Shown: one piece after another, positions 10,425-17,994 of the stretch | Position numbering within the stretch: the first letter of the stretch is position 1 | Layout: every line of letters starts with the position of its first letter | Assembly: GCA_016714645.1 (NCBI GenBank) | Contig: JADKCI010000003.1 | Coordinates: 1-24,614 of the forward strand | DNA length: 24,614 nucleotides | Reading direction: 5' to 3' | From: Chromatiaceae bacterium | GTDB taxonomy: Bacteria; Pseudomonadota; Gammaproteobacteria; Chromatiales; Chromatiaceae | Notes under the pieces: model-generated | The model's database searches: none | What the model was told of the DNA's origin: nothing | The model's input: the letters and a program-made list of their open reading frames with translations, nothing else | Program-made: the position numbers and the translations under genes

Positions 10425-10969
10425 TCAGGTGGCGGCTCGCTCGGGCGGGCGCTCCTGATAGGGCCACCCCAGTTGCTGGTTTCGGCCGGGATGGGGATCA
10501 TGCGGATGCACCCCACGGGACAGGGCTTGAGGCAGAGTTCACAGCCGGGCACTTGCTGGCGATGATGACGTGCAACTGCTTGGCGGCACCCATGATGGCA
10601 TCGACCGGGCAGGCCTGAATGCAGAGGGCAGCCGATACACCCTGCTCATCGATCACGGCGATGGCCTTGGGCTTTCGGGGCCGGCGTCGACACGGGCTCC
10701 GGATCACGGCCGAGGAGATCCGCCAGGGCAATGACCGTTGTCGTGCCTCCAGGCACGCACTTGTTGATCGGCGCCTCGCCTTGGGCGATGGCCTCGGCAT
10801 AGGGCTTACAGCCGGGATAGCCGCATTGGCCGCACTGAGTCTGGGGCAGCAAGGCATCGATCCGCTCGACGAGGGGGTCGCCCTCGACCTTGAAACGGAT
10901 CGCCGAATAGCCCAGCAGTAGCCCGAAGAGGACCGCGAGGAAGGCAATGGCAAGGATGGCGGTCAGCAT
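10425..10969 (-). CDS. rnfB: Rnf electron transport complex subunit RnfB (RsxB), frameshifted
   Basis: RnfB is the ferredoxin-like subunit that accepts electrons for the complex. The N-terminus MLTAILAIAFLAVLFGLLLG is a membrane anchor. It is followed by the four-cysteine Fe-S domain (PQTQCGQCGYPGCKPYAEAI plus a later NKCVPGG). After a frame change near 10680 come the two bacterial-type 4Fe-4S boxes: CIQACPVDAI (its preceding CIGC readable in another frame) and CELCLKPCPVGCIRMIPI. The C-terminus is best read as NW.WPYQERPPERAAT ending at TGA 10425-10427, about 20 bases before the likely rnfC start. The start ATG lies 43 bases after the rnfA stop and has no strong ribosome-binding site. Confidence 0.92.
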
Positions 10970-11012
10970 GGCGATGCCGAGACGGCTCCGGTTAAGTCTG
11001 ACTCATGGGGCC

Positions 11013-11595
11013 TTAGGCGGACACGAGTCCGGCGAAGCCCATGAAGGCGAGGGACATGATGCCCGCCGTCACCAGGGCGATGGCGCTGCCCTGGAAGGGC
11101 TCGGGCACGTCGGCCACGGCGATGCGCTCGCGCAGGGCGGCGAAGAGGACCAGGACCAGTGAAAAACCCAATGCCGCGCCAAAGCCATGAATAGCCGATG
11201 CCATCAGCCCAAGCCCGGCCTGGAGGTTGAGCAGGGTCACGGCGAGCACGGCGCAGTTGACGGTGATGAGGGGCAGGAAGATGCCCAGGACCTGGTAAAG
11301 AACCGGGCTGGTCTTGCGCATCACCGTCTCGGTGAACTGGACCACCGAGGCGATCACCAGGATAAAGGCGATCGCACTGTAGGTAGTCGATGCCCAGGGG
11401 CGCCAGCAGGTACTCGTTCACCAACCAGGTGCAGATCGCGGACAGGGTCAAGACAAAGGTCGTCGCCATACCCATGCCGATGGCCGTCTCCAGCTTCTTG
11501 GATACCCCCATGAAGGGGCAGAGGCCGAGAAATTTGACCAACACAAAATTGTTGACCAACACGGTACCAACCAGAATCAGGGCGTATTCAGTCAT
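11013..11595 (-). CDS. rnfA: Rnf electron transport complex subunit RnfA (RsxA), first gene of the operon
   Basis: RnfA is the integral membrane partner of RnfE. The sequence opens with MTEYALILVGTVLVNNFVLV followed by KFLGLCPFMGVS, a near-invariant family start whose conserved Cys belongs to the intramembrane Fe-S site shared with RnfE. Further on it contains LYQVLGIFLPLITVNCAVL with the second conserved Cys, and it ends IMSLAFMGFAGLVSA before TAA (11013-11015). The expected length is about 193 residues. One indel near 11380-11390 splits it into two frames. It is the 5'-most gene of the minus-strand cluster, with 316 bases of non-coding DNA upstream, so the operon promoter should lie there. 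I could not identify a convincing -35/-10 pair. Confidence 0.95.
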
Positions 11596-11911
11596 GGCGT
11601 TCTAGGATGTTTCAACGCAAAGAGACTGGGATTGACGGGAGGCAGGCCAGGACCCGGCGCGCGGACGGGAGGTCGGGTGGTAAACAGCGGGCCCCTGAAC
11701 GCCGAGACGGATGCGTGGCTTGGCTAACATGATACAAGATGACGCTCTGGCTGGATGTTGATTATTGTCAGTGGCCGCGACTTGAGCCGGGGCGGGCTTG
11801 ACGTGGGCGGCGGCATACTGGAATCTCTCGTACCACTCTAAGTGGACCCATTTTGCCGCGCATCAAGCCGTCAGCCACTTTGGGAAATTTCCCGCGAATT
11901 TGTTTCGGTTG
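11596..11911. other. Intergenic region upstream of the divergent rnfA and NamZ-like genes
   Basis: This 316-base stretch separates the divergent rnf operon and NamZ-like gene and should hold both promoters. On the minus strand a TATCAT hexamer (11729-11734) could be a -10 box, and a CTGACA (11766-11771) is -35-like, but their spacing does not fit. From about 11790 to 11890 a short reading frame is open on both strands and looks protein-like, but I do not recognise it. It may be a mobile-element remnant or chance. Confidence 0.4.
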
Positions 11912-13136
11912 ATGTCCCCAACGACAGAGGAACCTGCCCCCGTGCAATCCGGCATCTCGTTCCCTCGCCAGCCCGCCTGAACGCCCTGCGTGACCGGCGT
12001 TTGGCCCGCTTTTGAGCATCCGGCACTCGCGACGACCACGGTCCGTCGAGTCTGACGCCCTGATGGCGACGCCCGGACTGGCCATGACCGCCGCCTTCGA
12101 CCCCAGCATGGCATGACGGCGACAAGCGGGACAACATGGTCGAGACCCACGACCATTGGACCCGGTCCCACGGCAGTCCCGGTCTTCAGCCTCTATGGCG
12201 AGGTACGCCGGGCCGACCGCCGGCGCGCTGGAGGCGTTCGACGTCTTGCTGGTGGACCTTCAGAATACCGGCACCCGCATCTTACACCTTCGTCATCCAC
12301 CCATGGCCTAGCTGCTGGAGGCCTGCGCCCGGGCCTGCAAGGCGGTCTGGGTACTGGAGTGGCCGAATCCCCGCCGGTCGGCCCATCGAGGGGACGATTC
12401 GGAGCCGGGCTGGGAGAGCTTCGTCGGCGCCGCCCCACTCATCATGCGCCATGGCCTTACCTTCGGCGAACTGGCGCTGGCTGGTGGCGCGGTTGGCCCG
12501 GATGTCGAACTGGAAATCGTGGCCATGGCCGGCTACCACATGGACCAAGGGCCGGGTTACGGCTGGCCCCTGCACCAAAGGCCCTGGATCAATCCCAGCC
12601 CCAATGCCTCCAGCCTCAATATGGCGCGCTGCTTCCCCGGCACCGTGCTCTTCGAGGGCACCAGCCTGTCCGAGGGCCGGGCACCACGGTCGCCCTGGAA
12701 CTGGTGGGGCGCCGGACATCGACTGCCGCCGGTTGCTGGCGCGCATGGCGGCCCTGCGCCCAGACTGGCTGGAAGGCGCCCTGCCGCGCCCCCGCCTACT
12801 TCGAGCCGACCTGCCACAAGCACGCCGGCCGGCTCTGCTCGGGCCTCCAGATCCACACCGACCTGGCGAGCTATGATCACGCCGGCTTCCGGCCCTACCG
12901 GCTAGCGGCGTTCTTCCTCAGGGCCTTGCGCCTGACCTACCCGGATTACGCCTCTGGCGCGACTTCCTTACGAATACGAGACCGACCGTTTGGCCATCGA
13001 CCTCCTGGCCGGCGGCACCCTGCTGCGCGACTGGGTTGACGACCCCCAAGCCGCCCCCGCCGACCTGGAACGCCGACTCCTCGCCGACGAGACCGCCTGG
13101 CGCGAGGAACGCGCCCCCTTCCTTATCTACGACTGA
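11912..13136 (+). CDS. DUF1343 family protein, NamZ-like exo-beta-N-acetylmuramidase, frameshifted
   Basis: Members of this family (Bacillus NamZ) remove terminal MurNAc from peptidoglycan fragments. The chosen start is the ATG at 11912 (MSPTTEEPAPVQSGISF); a GTG at 11941 is an alternative. Corrected reading gives LNALRDRRLALL, then a DPQHG-like site near 12100 with GDKRDNMVET following, PVFSLYGEVRR, FDVLLVDLQNTGTRI, the segment WPNPAGRPIEG, FVGAAPLIMRHGLTFGELAL and FPGTVLFEGTSLSEG, all family landmarks. The C-terminus reads FEPTCHKHAGRLCSGLQIH and ends FLIYD before TGA 13134-13136. About 408 residues is normal for the family. At least six frame changes are present, plus an in-frame TAG at 12308-12310 inside MA-LLEACA. 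No signal peptide is visible, so the substrate may be recycled cytoplasmic muropeptides. Confidence 0.85.
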
Positions 13137-13157
13137 CCAACCATGAGGAAAAATGCC

Positions 13158-13411
13158 ATGAACGAGCCCAAGATCGTTGCCACCCAACCCGCCGCCGTCG
13201 AACTCAAAGGCGGCCAGACCATCTATTGGTGTGCCTGCGGCCTCTCCGCCAACCAGCCTTATTGCGACGGCTCCCATACGGAGGGCTTCAACCCCATGCC
13301 CTTTACGCCCCAGGAAGACGGAACCTACTACCTGTGCCAATGCAAGCGGACCGCCACTTCCCTCTTTGCGATGGCAACCACGCAACCTTAGTCGCCAATC
13401 CCAAAGGTTAA
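13158..13411 (+). CDS. Small protein with two CDGSH iron-sulfur (mitoNEET-type) motifs
   Basis: CDGSH domains bind a 2Fe-2S cluster through three Cys and one His. The first motif is CACGLSANQPYCDGSH (about 13233-13280). The second is CQCKRTATS.LCDGNH (about 13336-13380), intact only after correcting one indel near 13360. In the uncorrected frame the protein ends early, whereas the corrected frame runs to ATLVANPKG and TAA at 13409-13411. The ATG at 13158 is preferred over the one at 13143 because GAGGA lies 8 bases before it. The product of about 84 residues with tandem motifs resembles the Miner2/CISD3 class, proposed to act in electron or Fe-S transfer. It follows the NamZ-like gene by 21 bases and is probably cotranscribed with it. 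Confidence 0.9.
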
Positions 13412-13447
13412 AGATCAGGGGCGCTCGGAGGCGGCCCACCCCATGGC

Positions 13448-13468
13448 GCCCAAGAGTGGCCCTTGGGC
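13448..13468. terminator. Stem-loop between convergent genes, possible bidirectional terminator
   Basis: GCCCAAG and CTTGGGC form a perfect 7-base-pair GC-rich stem with a 7-base loop, placed between the CDGSH gene and the convergent fpr gene. There is no clear T tract on either side, so intrinsic termination is only a possibility. Confidence 0.35.
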
Positions 13469-13487
13469 AGCTTAACCCCGGTCCCCT

Positions 13488-14280
13488 TCACCAGTATTTC
13501 TCCACATGAATCGTTCCCGGTTCCCGACCCCGCCCGGCCTGGAAACCCTTGGCGGCGAGGATCGAGTTCACGGAAGTCACCATGTCGGGGTTACCGCACA
13601 GAAAGACATCGGCTTCCATCGGATCGAGTGATGCCGGCTTCCTGTTCTACCACGCCCTGCTCCAGCAAGGCCTGTATCCTGCCAGTAAGACCCCGAAAAT
13701 GCGGGTCCTGATCCGGCCGGGTGATGCTTGGGATGTAGGTGAAGTTGCGACGCAACCGCGTCAGGCTTTCGAGTTCGCCACGGTAGCCCAGGTCCCAGCC
13801 AAAGCGCGCGCCGTGCAGGACGACAAAGCGCCGCTCGGTGTCCTGCAACAGCAGGGTCCTGGGCATGGAGATGTAGGGCGCCAGCCCGGTCCCCGTGGCG
13901 ATGAGAATGACCGCCTTGCCAGGCGGGACGCGGTCAAGCTGCAAAATCCCCGCTGGCCTTTGGGTCCCAGGAAGAGGCGGTCGCCATCCCGCAAGGCAAA
14001 CAGCCGGGGCGTCAGATCACCGCTGGTAACGAGGGTGATAATGAACCGCGTAGCGGCGCTCCCGATTCGATGACGCCACGCTGTAGGCGCGGCGGATGAT
14101 TTTATCCCTTGGGGACGACCCTTCCGGGACGGCCTCGGCCACCCGGGACTCGTTACCGAGCAGACCTAGCACGGCGAACTGTCCGGGCTTGAAATCAAAC
14201 AATGCGGTTTCGGGCTGGACCCGTAGGATCAACAGTTGCGGATTGATTTCTCCCGCCCCACGACCCGGCGTTATAGGCAT
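13488..14280 (-). CDS. fpr: Ferredoxin-NADP+ reductase family flavoprotein, frameshifted
   Basis: This enzyme moves electrons between NADPH and ferredoxin or flavodoxin through FAD. The sequence shows FDFKPGQFAVLGLLG followed, after an acidic insert, by RRAYSVASSN, the FAD-binding RxYS box. The NADP-binding loop is ILIATGTGLAPYISM (about 13870-13915), and FVVLHGARFGWDLGY and a GNPDMV segment (about 13580-13600) are further family landmarks. The C-terminus reads GTIHVEKYW before TGA (13488-13490), and a terminal EKYW is typical of bacterial Fpr. Two indels break the frame: one around 13950-14020, between the FAD and NADP domains, and one around 13600. The ATG at 14280 gives about 264 residues; a slightly longer N-terminus (MVTAPK-like) is possible but frame-shifted. 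The gene converges on the NamZ/CDGSH pair. Confidence 0.9.
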
Positions 14281-14331
14281 TTTTGGCGCTGTTACTATGG
14301 TCAGGGTGACCGTGGGGCATATAGGTGACGG

Positions 14332-14621
14332 TCACGAAGCCTCGGTGGGGTGACCGGGAAAACCGGTGATGTCATTATTGCTGCTGTCCAGCCCCTGGAG
14401 AGGGTCGCGCTAGAGCCCGGCCGGGGGATCCTGGACGCGGGAATGATGATTGATGCCGATCTCGGCAAGCCAAGGAAGCAACTCTTTGTTTTCACGATCA
14501 ATACGCTATCTGATCATGTTGAATATTTCCTAAACATGTCGGTGGCCATCAAGGACTGTAAATCCTCGATCATTTTCAGCAAGTCTTCTTGGCTTTTGCG
14601 GAAATGCGCTATGTCATACAT
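14332..14621 (-). CDS. Unrecognised small protein, broken by a frameshift and an in-frame stop
   Basis: The ATG at 14621 follows an excellent GAGGAGGAAG site, so this is a real gene start. The first frame encodes 35 residues (MYDIAHFRKSQEDLLKMIED onwards, an amphipathic helix) and stops at TGA 14514-14516. A second frame continues smoothly with RIDRENKELLPWLAEIGIN, passes a TAG at 14410-14412 and ends at TGA 14332-14334, giving about 96 residues if corrected. The N-terminal helix faintly resembles small helical-bundle proteins such as hemerythrin-like ones, but the metal-binding His/Glu pattern is not evident and I do not assign a function. The gene sits 51 bases upstream of fpr on the same strand, so cotranscription is possible. 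It lies at the edge of a low-GC patch. Confidence 0.5.
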
Positions 14622-14936
14622 GAGTCTTCCTCCTCAATCTCATAGTAATTATCGATGCTGGGGACGTTCGTTGACCCGACCCTTCCAGGCAAGCCCAAGA
14701 GCGATATATCTACCACCTCTTTATTGTAACATTCCATTTTTTACCCGAAATGTCAACAGGCTTCGGTAATAATTAGAATATTCTTAAATAACCCTTATCT
14801 TGGCCAACAGATCAAGTTAAGGCCAGAACGATAAATTTTCACTGCCTGGACCCGAGTCTCCCGCGACCGGGCCATGGCCCTACCCCAAGGGGTTTTAGAC
14901 ACCGGAGGACAATGGCCACTCGGAAATTTTGCCTGG
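14622..14936. other. AT-rich intergenic region
   Basis: No gene is visible in these 315 bases. The centre is strikingly AT-rich (about 30-37% G+C at 14701-14820) compared with the rest of the window. It separates the unrecognised small gene and the DUF4410 lipoprotein, both on the minus strand, and probably carries the promoter of the former. A CCCC-AA-GGGG-TTTT element at about 14883-14896 could act as a weak plus-strand hairpin. Confidence 0.5.
14723..14756 (-). promoter_or_regulatory. Possible sigma-70 promoter for the 14621 gene
   Basis: On the minus strand a perfect TTGACA (-35, 14751-14756) is followed by TACAAT (14723-14728). The spacer is 22 bases, longer than the usual 16-18, so either a weaker -10 (AATGTT) at normal spacing is used or the spacer contains sequence errors. 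It lies about 100 bases before the ATG at 14621. Confidence 0.35.
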
Positions 14937-15455
14937 CTAGGGGACAAGTTCCGCAACAATGACTTCCGCGGTCCGCTCCAGCATATCCTGAGTACTACCG
15001 CCCTTTGCCGGTCAAAAAATCCTCCGTGGTACCAGCGCCGCGTGAAACCGTTTCAACGGCAAACGAAAAGGGTTTTGATTTTTTCCCTACAACCCTTACA
15101 TCCGCGAGCAATGTCGCGCTTCCCGCCAGACTGCCAAACCAAACCCGGCTTTCTCGCGGTACATCTTTCAGCGATTTAATAACCACGGTGACCTCTATAT
15201 CACCACCGGACTTGACAATTAGTTTATTTTTATAAAGAAACTCAACCTCCATGGCGAAATTAAGCTGTTTTTCCGCCTCCTCGGCCCCCGGAACTTCCGA
15301 CTTAACGCTAATAACAACAGTTTTGAAAGCCAGGGGATGTGCTCCCAGCCTTCTTCCCGATGATCCGTGTACTGAACTTCCCGGCTAGTGCCACAGCCGC
15401 CCAAGAGGCACAGCGGCAGTAACAGACTAAGGGTGATTGACGAAAGCGACTTCAT
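14937..15455 (-). CDS. DUF4410-type lipoprotein, frameshifted
   Basis: The N-terminus MKSLSSITLSLLLPLCLLGG followed by CG is a typical lipoprotein signal with a lipobox Cys at residue 21, so the product is exported and lipidated. After about 30 residues the frame changes (near 15350). Corrected, it reads AFKTVVIS, continues through EAEKQLNFAMEVEFLYKNKL, then IVKSGGDIEVTVVIKSLKDV, then RVWFGSLAGSATLLADVRVV, and ends STQDMLERTAEVIVAELVP before TAG 14937-14939. The order (beta-rich core, Gly-rich segment, ADV strand, terminal helix) fits the DUF4410 family of small outer-membrane or periplasmic lipoproteins of unknown function. It lies 14 bases downstream of a 34-codon membrane-protein gene and is probably cotranscribed with it. 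Local G+C is low (about 43% around 15061-15120), which may indicate acquisition. Confidence 0.7.
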
Positions 15456-15469
15456 CGACCGACGCGCCC

Positions 15470-15574
15470 TCAGGTGTTTGCCATTATTTTTTCGGTAACC
15501 CGCCAAAAGATGGCAACGATGTAGAACAGGCCCAGCAAGGCGATCGCGAGAATGACGGCGGTCGAGAGTTCCAT
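15470..15574 (-). CDS. 34-residue single-pass membrane micro-protein
   Basis: A small complete frame encodes MELSTAVILAIALLGLFYIV followed by AIFWRVTEKIMANT. Residues 5-24 are a strong transmembrane helix, and the tail after it is positively charged, suggesting an N-out, C-in topology. The ATG at 15574 has a good GAGGAA site 4 bases upstream, and a promoter-like element lies 30 bases before it. TGA is at 15470-15472. It precedes the DUF4410 lipoprotein by 14 bases, which suggests a two-gene unit. The function is unknown. Small single-pass proteins of this kind often modulate a larger membrane complex, but nothing here shows which one. Confidence 0.65.
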   Translation of the reverse strand: MELSTAVILAIALLGLFYIVAIFWRVTEKIMANT

Positions 15575-15603
15575 GGGTTCCTCCGAGGATGAAGTGGCTA
15601 ATC

Positions 15604-15631
15604 ATTATGACCCGCCCGGCGCGGATGCCAA
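15604..15631 (-). promoter_or_regulatory. Likely sigma-70 promoter for the micro-protein/lipoprotein pair
   Basis: On the minus strand TTGGCA (-35, 15626-15631) and CATAAT (-10, 15604-15609) are separated by 16 bases. The -10 ends 30 bases before the ATG at 15574. Both hexamers match consensus at 5 of 6 positions. Confidence 0.5.
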
Positions 15632-15821
15632 CTTTTATTCTGGGAATGCCGGATCAGGCCCCGTCGGGCCTGGCCGACACACAAACCGCGACGGCGCCAT
15701 TGGGCTCCCCCGCCGACCCTTGCCGAGGGTTCGCGATTCACCCCGCTCCGCCTCCCGATGACGGGGCATCCCAACCCTCACGCCAGCCCGGAACAGGGGC
15801 GCTGTCAGGGCGCGGTCAACC

Positions 15822-15850
15822 TTGACGGCCATCCGACACGCGCTTAGCCT
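15822..15850 (+). promoter_or_regulatory. Possible promoter of the acetyltransferase operon
   Basis: TTGACG (-35, 15822-15827) is followed after 17 bases by TAGCCT (15845-15850), a weak -10. It lies 31 bases before the ATG at 15881, where AGAGG serves as the ribosome-binding site. Confidence 0.35.
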
Positions 15851-15880
15851 TCGCCCTGAACCACCCACAAGAGGCTCGCC

Positions 15881-16753
15881 ATGACCCCTAAGCTGATGAT
15901 CCGCAACATGACCCGTCCCGAGGTGGACGAGCTCGTCAACTGGGCCACCCGGGAGGGCTGGAACCCCGGCCGGCATGATGCCGAGATCTTCTGGGCCACC
16001 GACCCCGACGCCTTCATCGCCGCGGACCTCGATGGCGACATGATTGGGGGCGGCGCCATCACCGCTTACCAGGGTGACTTTGGCTTCATGGGGTTCTTCA
16101 TCGTGCGGCCCGAGTTTCGCGGCCAGGGTCTCGGCAACCGCCTCTGGCACGCCCGCCGCGAGCGCCTGATTGCCCGGCTGCGCCCAGGCGCCACCATCGG
16201 CATGGACGGCGTTTTCGCCATGCAGGACTACTACGCCAAGGGCGGCTTCGTCTTCTCCCATCGCGACATCCGGTTCCGCGCCGAGATCCCGGCCCATCCT
16301 GCAACCCCGCCGGTGGGCGACGAAGAGATAGTCCCCTTAGCCCAAGTGTCTTTCGATCAGATCCTCGCTTACGACCGCACCTGCTTCCCCGCCCCCGCCC
16401 GACCTTCCTGGCCGGCTGGATCAGCCAACCCGACGCCCTCGCCCTCGGCTGCCTCCGCGCGGGGCAACTGGAGCGGCTTCGGCGTGATCCGCCGTTGTGG
16501 CGAAGGCTGCAAGATCTGCCCCTTGTTCGCCGACGACGCCCCCGCCGCCAGGGCCCTCTATGCCCACCTGACCGGATTCGCCGCCGGCGGGCCCCTCTTC
16601 CTCGACACCCCGGAGAACAATCCCGCCGCCCTGGAACTGGCGCGCCAAGAGGCGATGGTCGAGGTCTTTGGCTGCGCCCGCATGTATCTGGGCCCCATCC
16701 CCGATCTCGCCCATGCGCGCATCTTCGGCGTCACGACCTTCGAGCTGGGCTGA
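15881..16753 (+). CDS. GNAT family N-acetyltransferase with C-terminal second domain
   Basis: It transfers an acetyl group from acetyl-CoA to an unknown amine. The N-terminal GNAT domain shows FMGFFIVRPEFRGQGLGNRL, which holds the acetyl-CoA pyrophosphate-binding loop (R-G-Q-G-L-G), followed by DYYAKGGFVFSHRDIRF. A C-terminal domain with GFGVIRRCGEGCKICPLFAD and ending ARIFGVTTFELG matches the two-domain layout of YitH/HolE-type acetyltransferases (Acetyltransf_18-like). At 290 residues the length is normal. Between about 16400 and 16475 the listed frame is low-complexity Pro/Ser/Ala, while the neighbouring frame reads FLAGWISQPDALALGCLRAG, so two compensating indels have occurred and the rest is in frame. 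The stop TGA overlaps the next ATG by one base (TGATG), so the two genes are coupled. Confidence 0.88.
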   Translation: MTPKLMIRNMTRPEVDELVNWATREGWNPGRHDAEIFWATDPDAFIAADLDGDMIGGGAITAYQGDFGFMGFFIVRPEFRGQGLGNRLWHARRERLIARLRPGATIGMDGVFAMQDYYAKGGFVFSHRDIRFRAEIPAHPATPPVGDEEIVPLAQVSFDQILAYDRTCFPAPARPSWPAGSANPTPSPSAASARGNWSGFGVIRRCGEGCKICPLFADDAPAARALYAHLTGFAAGGPLFLDTPENNPAALELARQEAMVEVFGCARMYLGPIPDLAHARIFGVTTFELG

Positions 16754-17448
16754 TGGCCGAGCGCGACCTCGTCGGTTATGGCGGGCGCGGGCGTCTGGCG
16801 CATCCTGGACCTGTTCAGCGCTCGCGGCCTGCCCCTGACCGCCTTTGCCGTTGGTCAAGCCCTGGAGCTCAACCCCGGCATCGCCCAGGCCCTGCGCGCG
16901 GCCGGGCACGAGATCGCCGGGCATGGCTACCGCTGGCTGGACTATCGCGACATCCCCGAAGACGAAGAGCGTCGTCATATCCGGCTTACGCTTGAAATCA
17001 TCGAGCGGCTATGCGGCAAGCGCCCCGTGGGCTGGTACACGGGGCGAGTGAGTCACCATAGCCGTCGGCTGCTGCGCGAGGAGGGCGGCTCCTCTACAGC
17101 TCCGACGCCTATAACGACGACCTCCCTATTGGCTCCCCGGATCGCCCGCCCACCTGGTGATCCCCTACACCCTGGTCAACAATGACGCCCGCTACCTGCT
17201 GCCGCACGGTTTTGCCTGTGGGGACGACTTTTCCATCTGTTCAGGACGCCTTCGACCTCCTCTGGCAGGAGGGCGCGCGACACCCCAAGCTGATGAGCGT
17301 TGGGCTCCACGGCCGCATCAGCGGTCATCCAGACCGCGCCATGGCACTGGCGCGCTTTCTCGATTATGTCCAAAGCCACGACCCGGTGTGGATCTGCCGG
17401 CGGGAAGCGATTGCCCAACATTGGCTGGCCGAACATCCCGCCGGCTGA
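16753..17448 (+). pseudogene. puuE: PuuE-type polysaccharide deacetylase/allantoinase lacking its N-terminal catalytic region
   Basis: The family are NodB-fold hydrolases; PuuE acts as allantoinase in purine breakdown. Corrected reading gives AGVWRILDLF, GHEIAGHGYRWLDYRDIPED, RPVGWYTGR, YSSDAYNDDLPYW and VNNDARYLLPHGF, followed by SVGLHGRISGHPDRAMAL near the C-terminus, all PuuE signatures. The first residues MAERDLVGYG match the very start of PuuE proteins, but they join directly to AGVWRI. The 60-70 residues normally in between, including the NYEEG active-site segment, are missing. The junction is also out of frame, and at least three more indels follow. It overlaps the GNAT stop by one base. 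As read it cannot be an active enzyme, although an assembly collapse at a short TATGGC repeat could give the same picture. Confidence 0.75.
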
Positions 17449-17534
17449 AGGCGGATCGTCATCCTTCTCTCGGGGTATATCAGGAAGAACGAGGTCTCAC
17501 GGCGACGCGGCCAGCGACTTCCGCTGCAAGGACA

Positions 17535-17985
17535 TCACCAGCGCCCCGCTACCTGGCCCGGCAGCGGGACCACGTAGGGTTCTCGATGCGCCGGCTTGTG
17601 GATTGGCCCCATGCCCGCCGAATCAACCACTGACCAGAAAAGACGGCAGGTGGGGCAGGAGAGGAGGTGGATCAGGGTCCAGGCGGTGATGCCACCGATA
17701 CGATAGGCCTTACCCGCGCTAATCTGCCTGGCGATAGCCGCGGCGGCTATCTTCAAATCGTAAGTGGCCTGCAAATTCAGCCAATACTGGGCGGATTGAT
17801 CGAGGGCACGGGCCAGCAGCAAGGCAAAAGGTGCTGTTATAGGGCTGGTACCTGGACAACCGAGGAGACCTGCTCGGCAGGCAGGTCGAGGATTCGGGCG
17901 AGTTCAGCCGCCGGAGATATGCAGCCCGTCGAGCGTTTCACCCAGGAATTCACCGGTGGATTGCCGGCAACCCATTCTCAGACAT
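17535..17985 (-). CDS. higA: HigA-family antitoxin (XRE-type HTH), frameshifted
   Basis: HigA neutralises HigB and represses their operon. The ATG at 17985 lies 9 bases after the higB stop. Corrected reading is MSENGLPAIH with GEFLGETLDGLHISAAELAR next, where the PGEFL region opens the HTH domain, then ILDLPAEQVSSVVQGTSPIT and LLLARALDQSAQYWLNLQAT followed by YDLKIA, the hallmark end of HigA proteins. Frame changes occur at about 17917 and 17835. The in-frame stop of the last segment is at 17535, which would make the protein about 50 residues longer than usual. The real end is probably near 17690-17720, with the remainder an artefact of an indel. The toxin-before-antitoxin order is typical of higBA. 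The stretch 17449-17534 beyond it shows nothing I recognise. Confidence 0.8.
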
Positions 17986-17994
17986 GAAATTTCC

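Noticed and set aside
14865..14880. GGGCCATGGCCC palindrome as an operator
   Set aside because: A 12-base palindrome of this composition is expected by chance in GC-rich DNA, and no promoter or regulator is associated with it.
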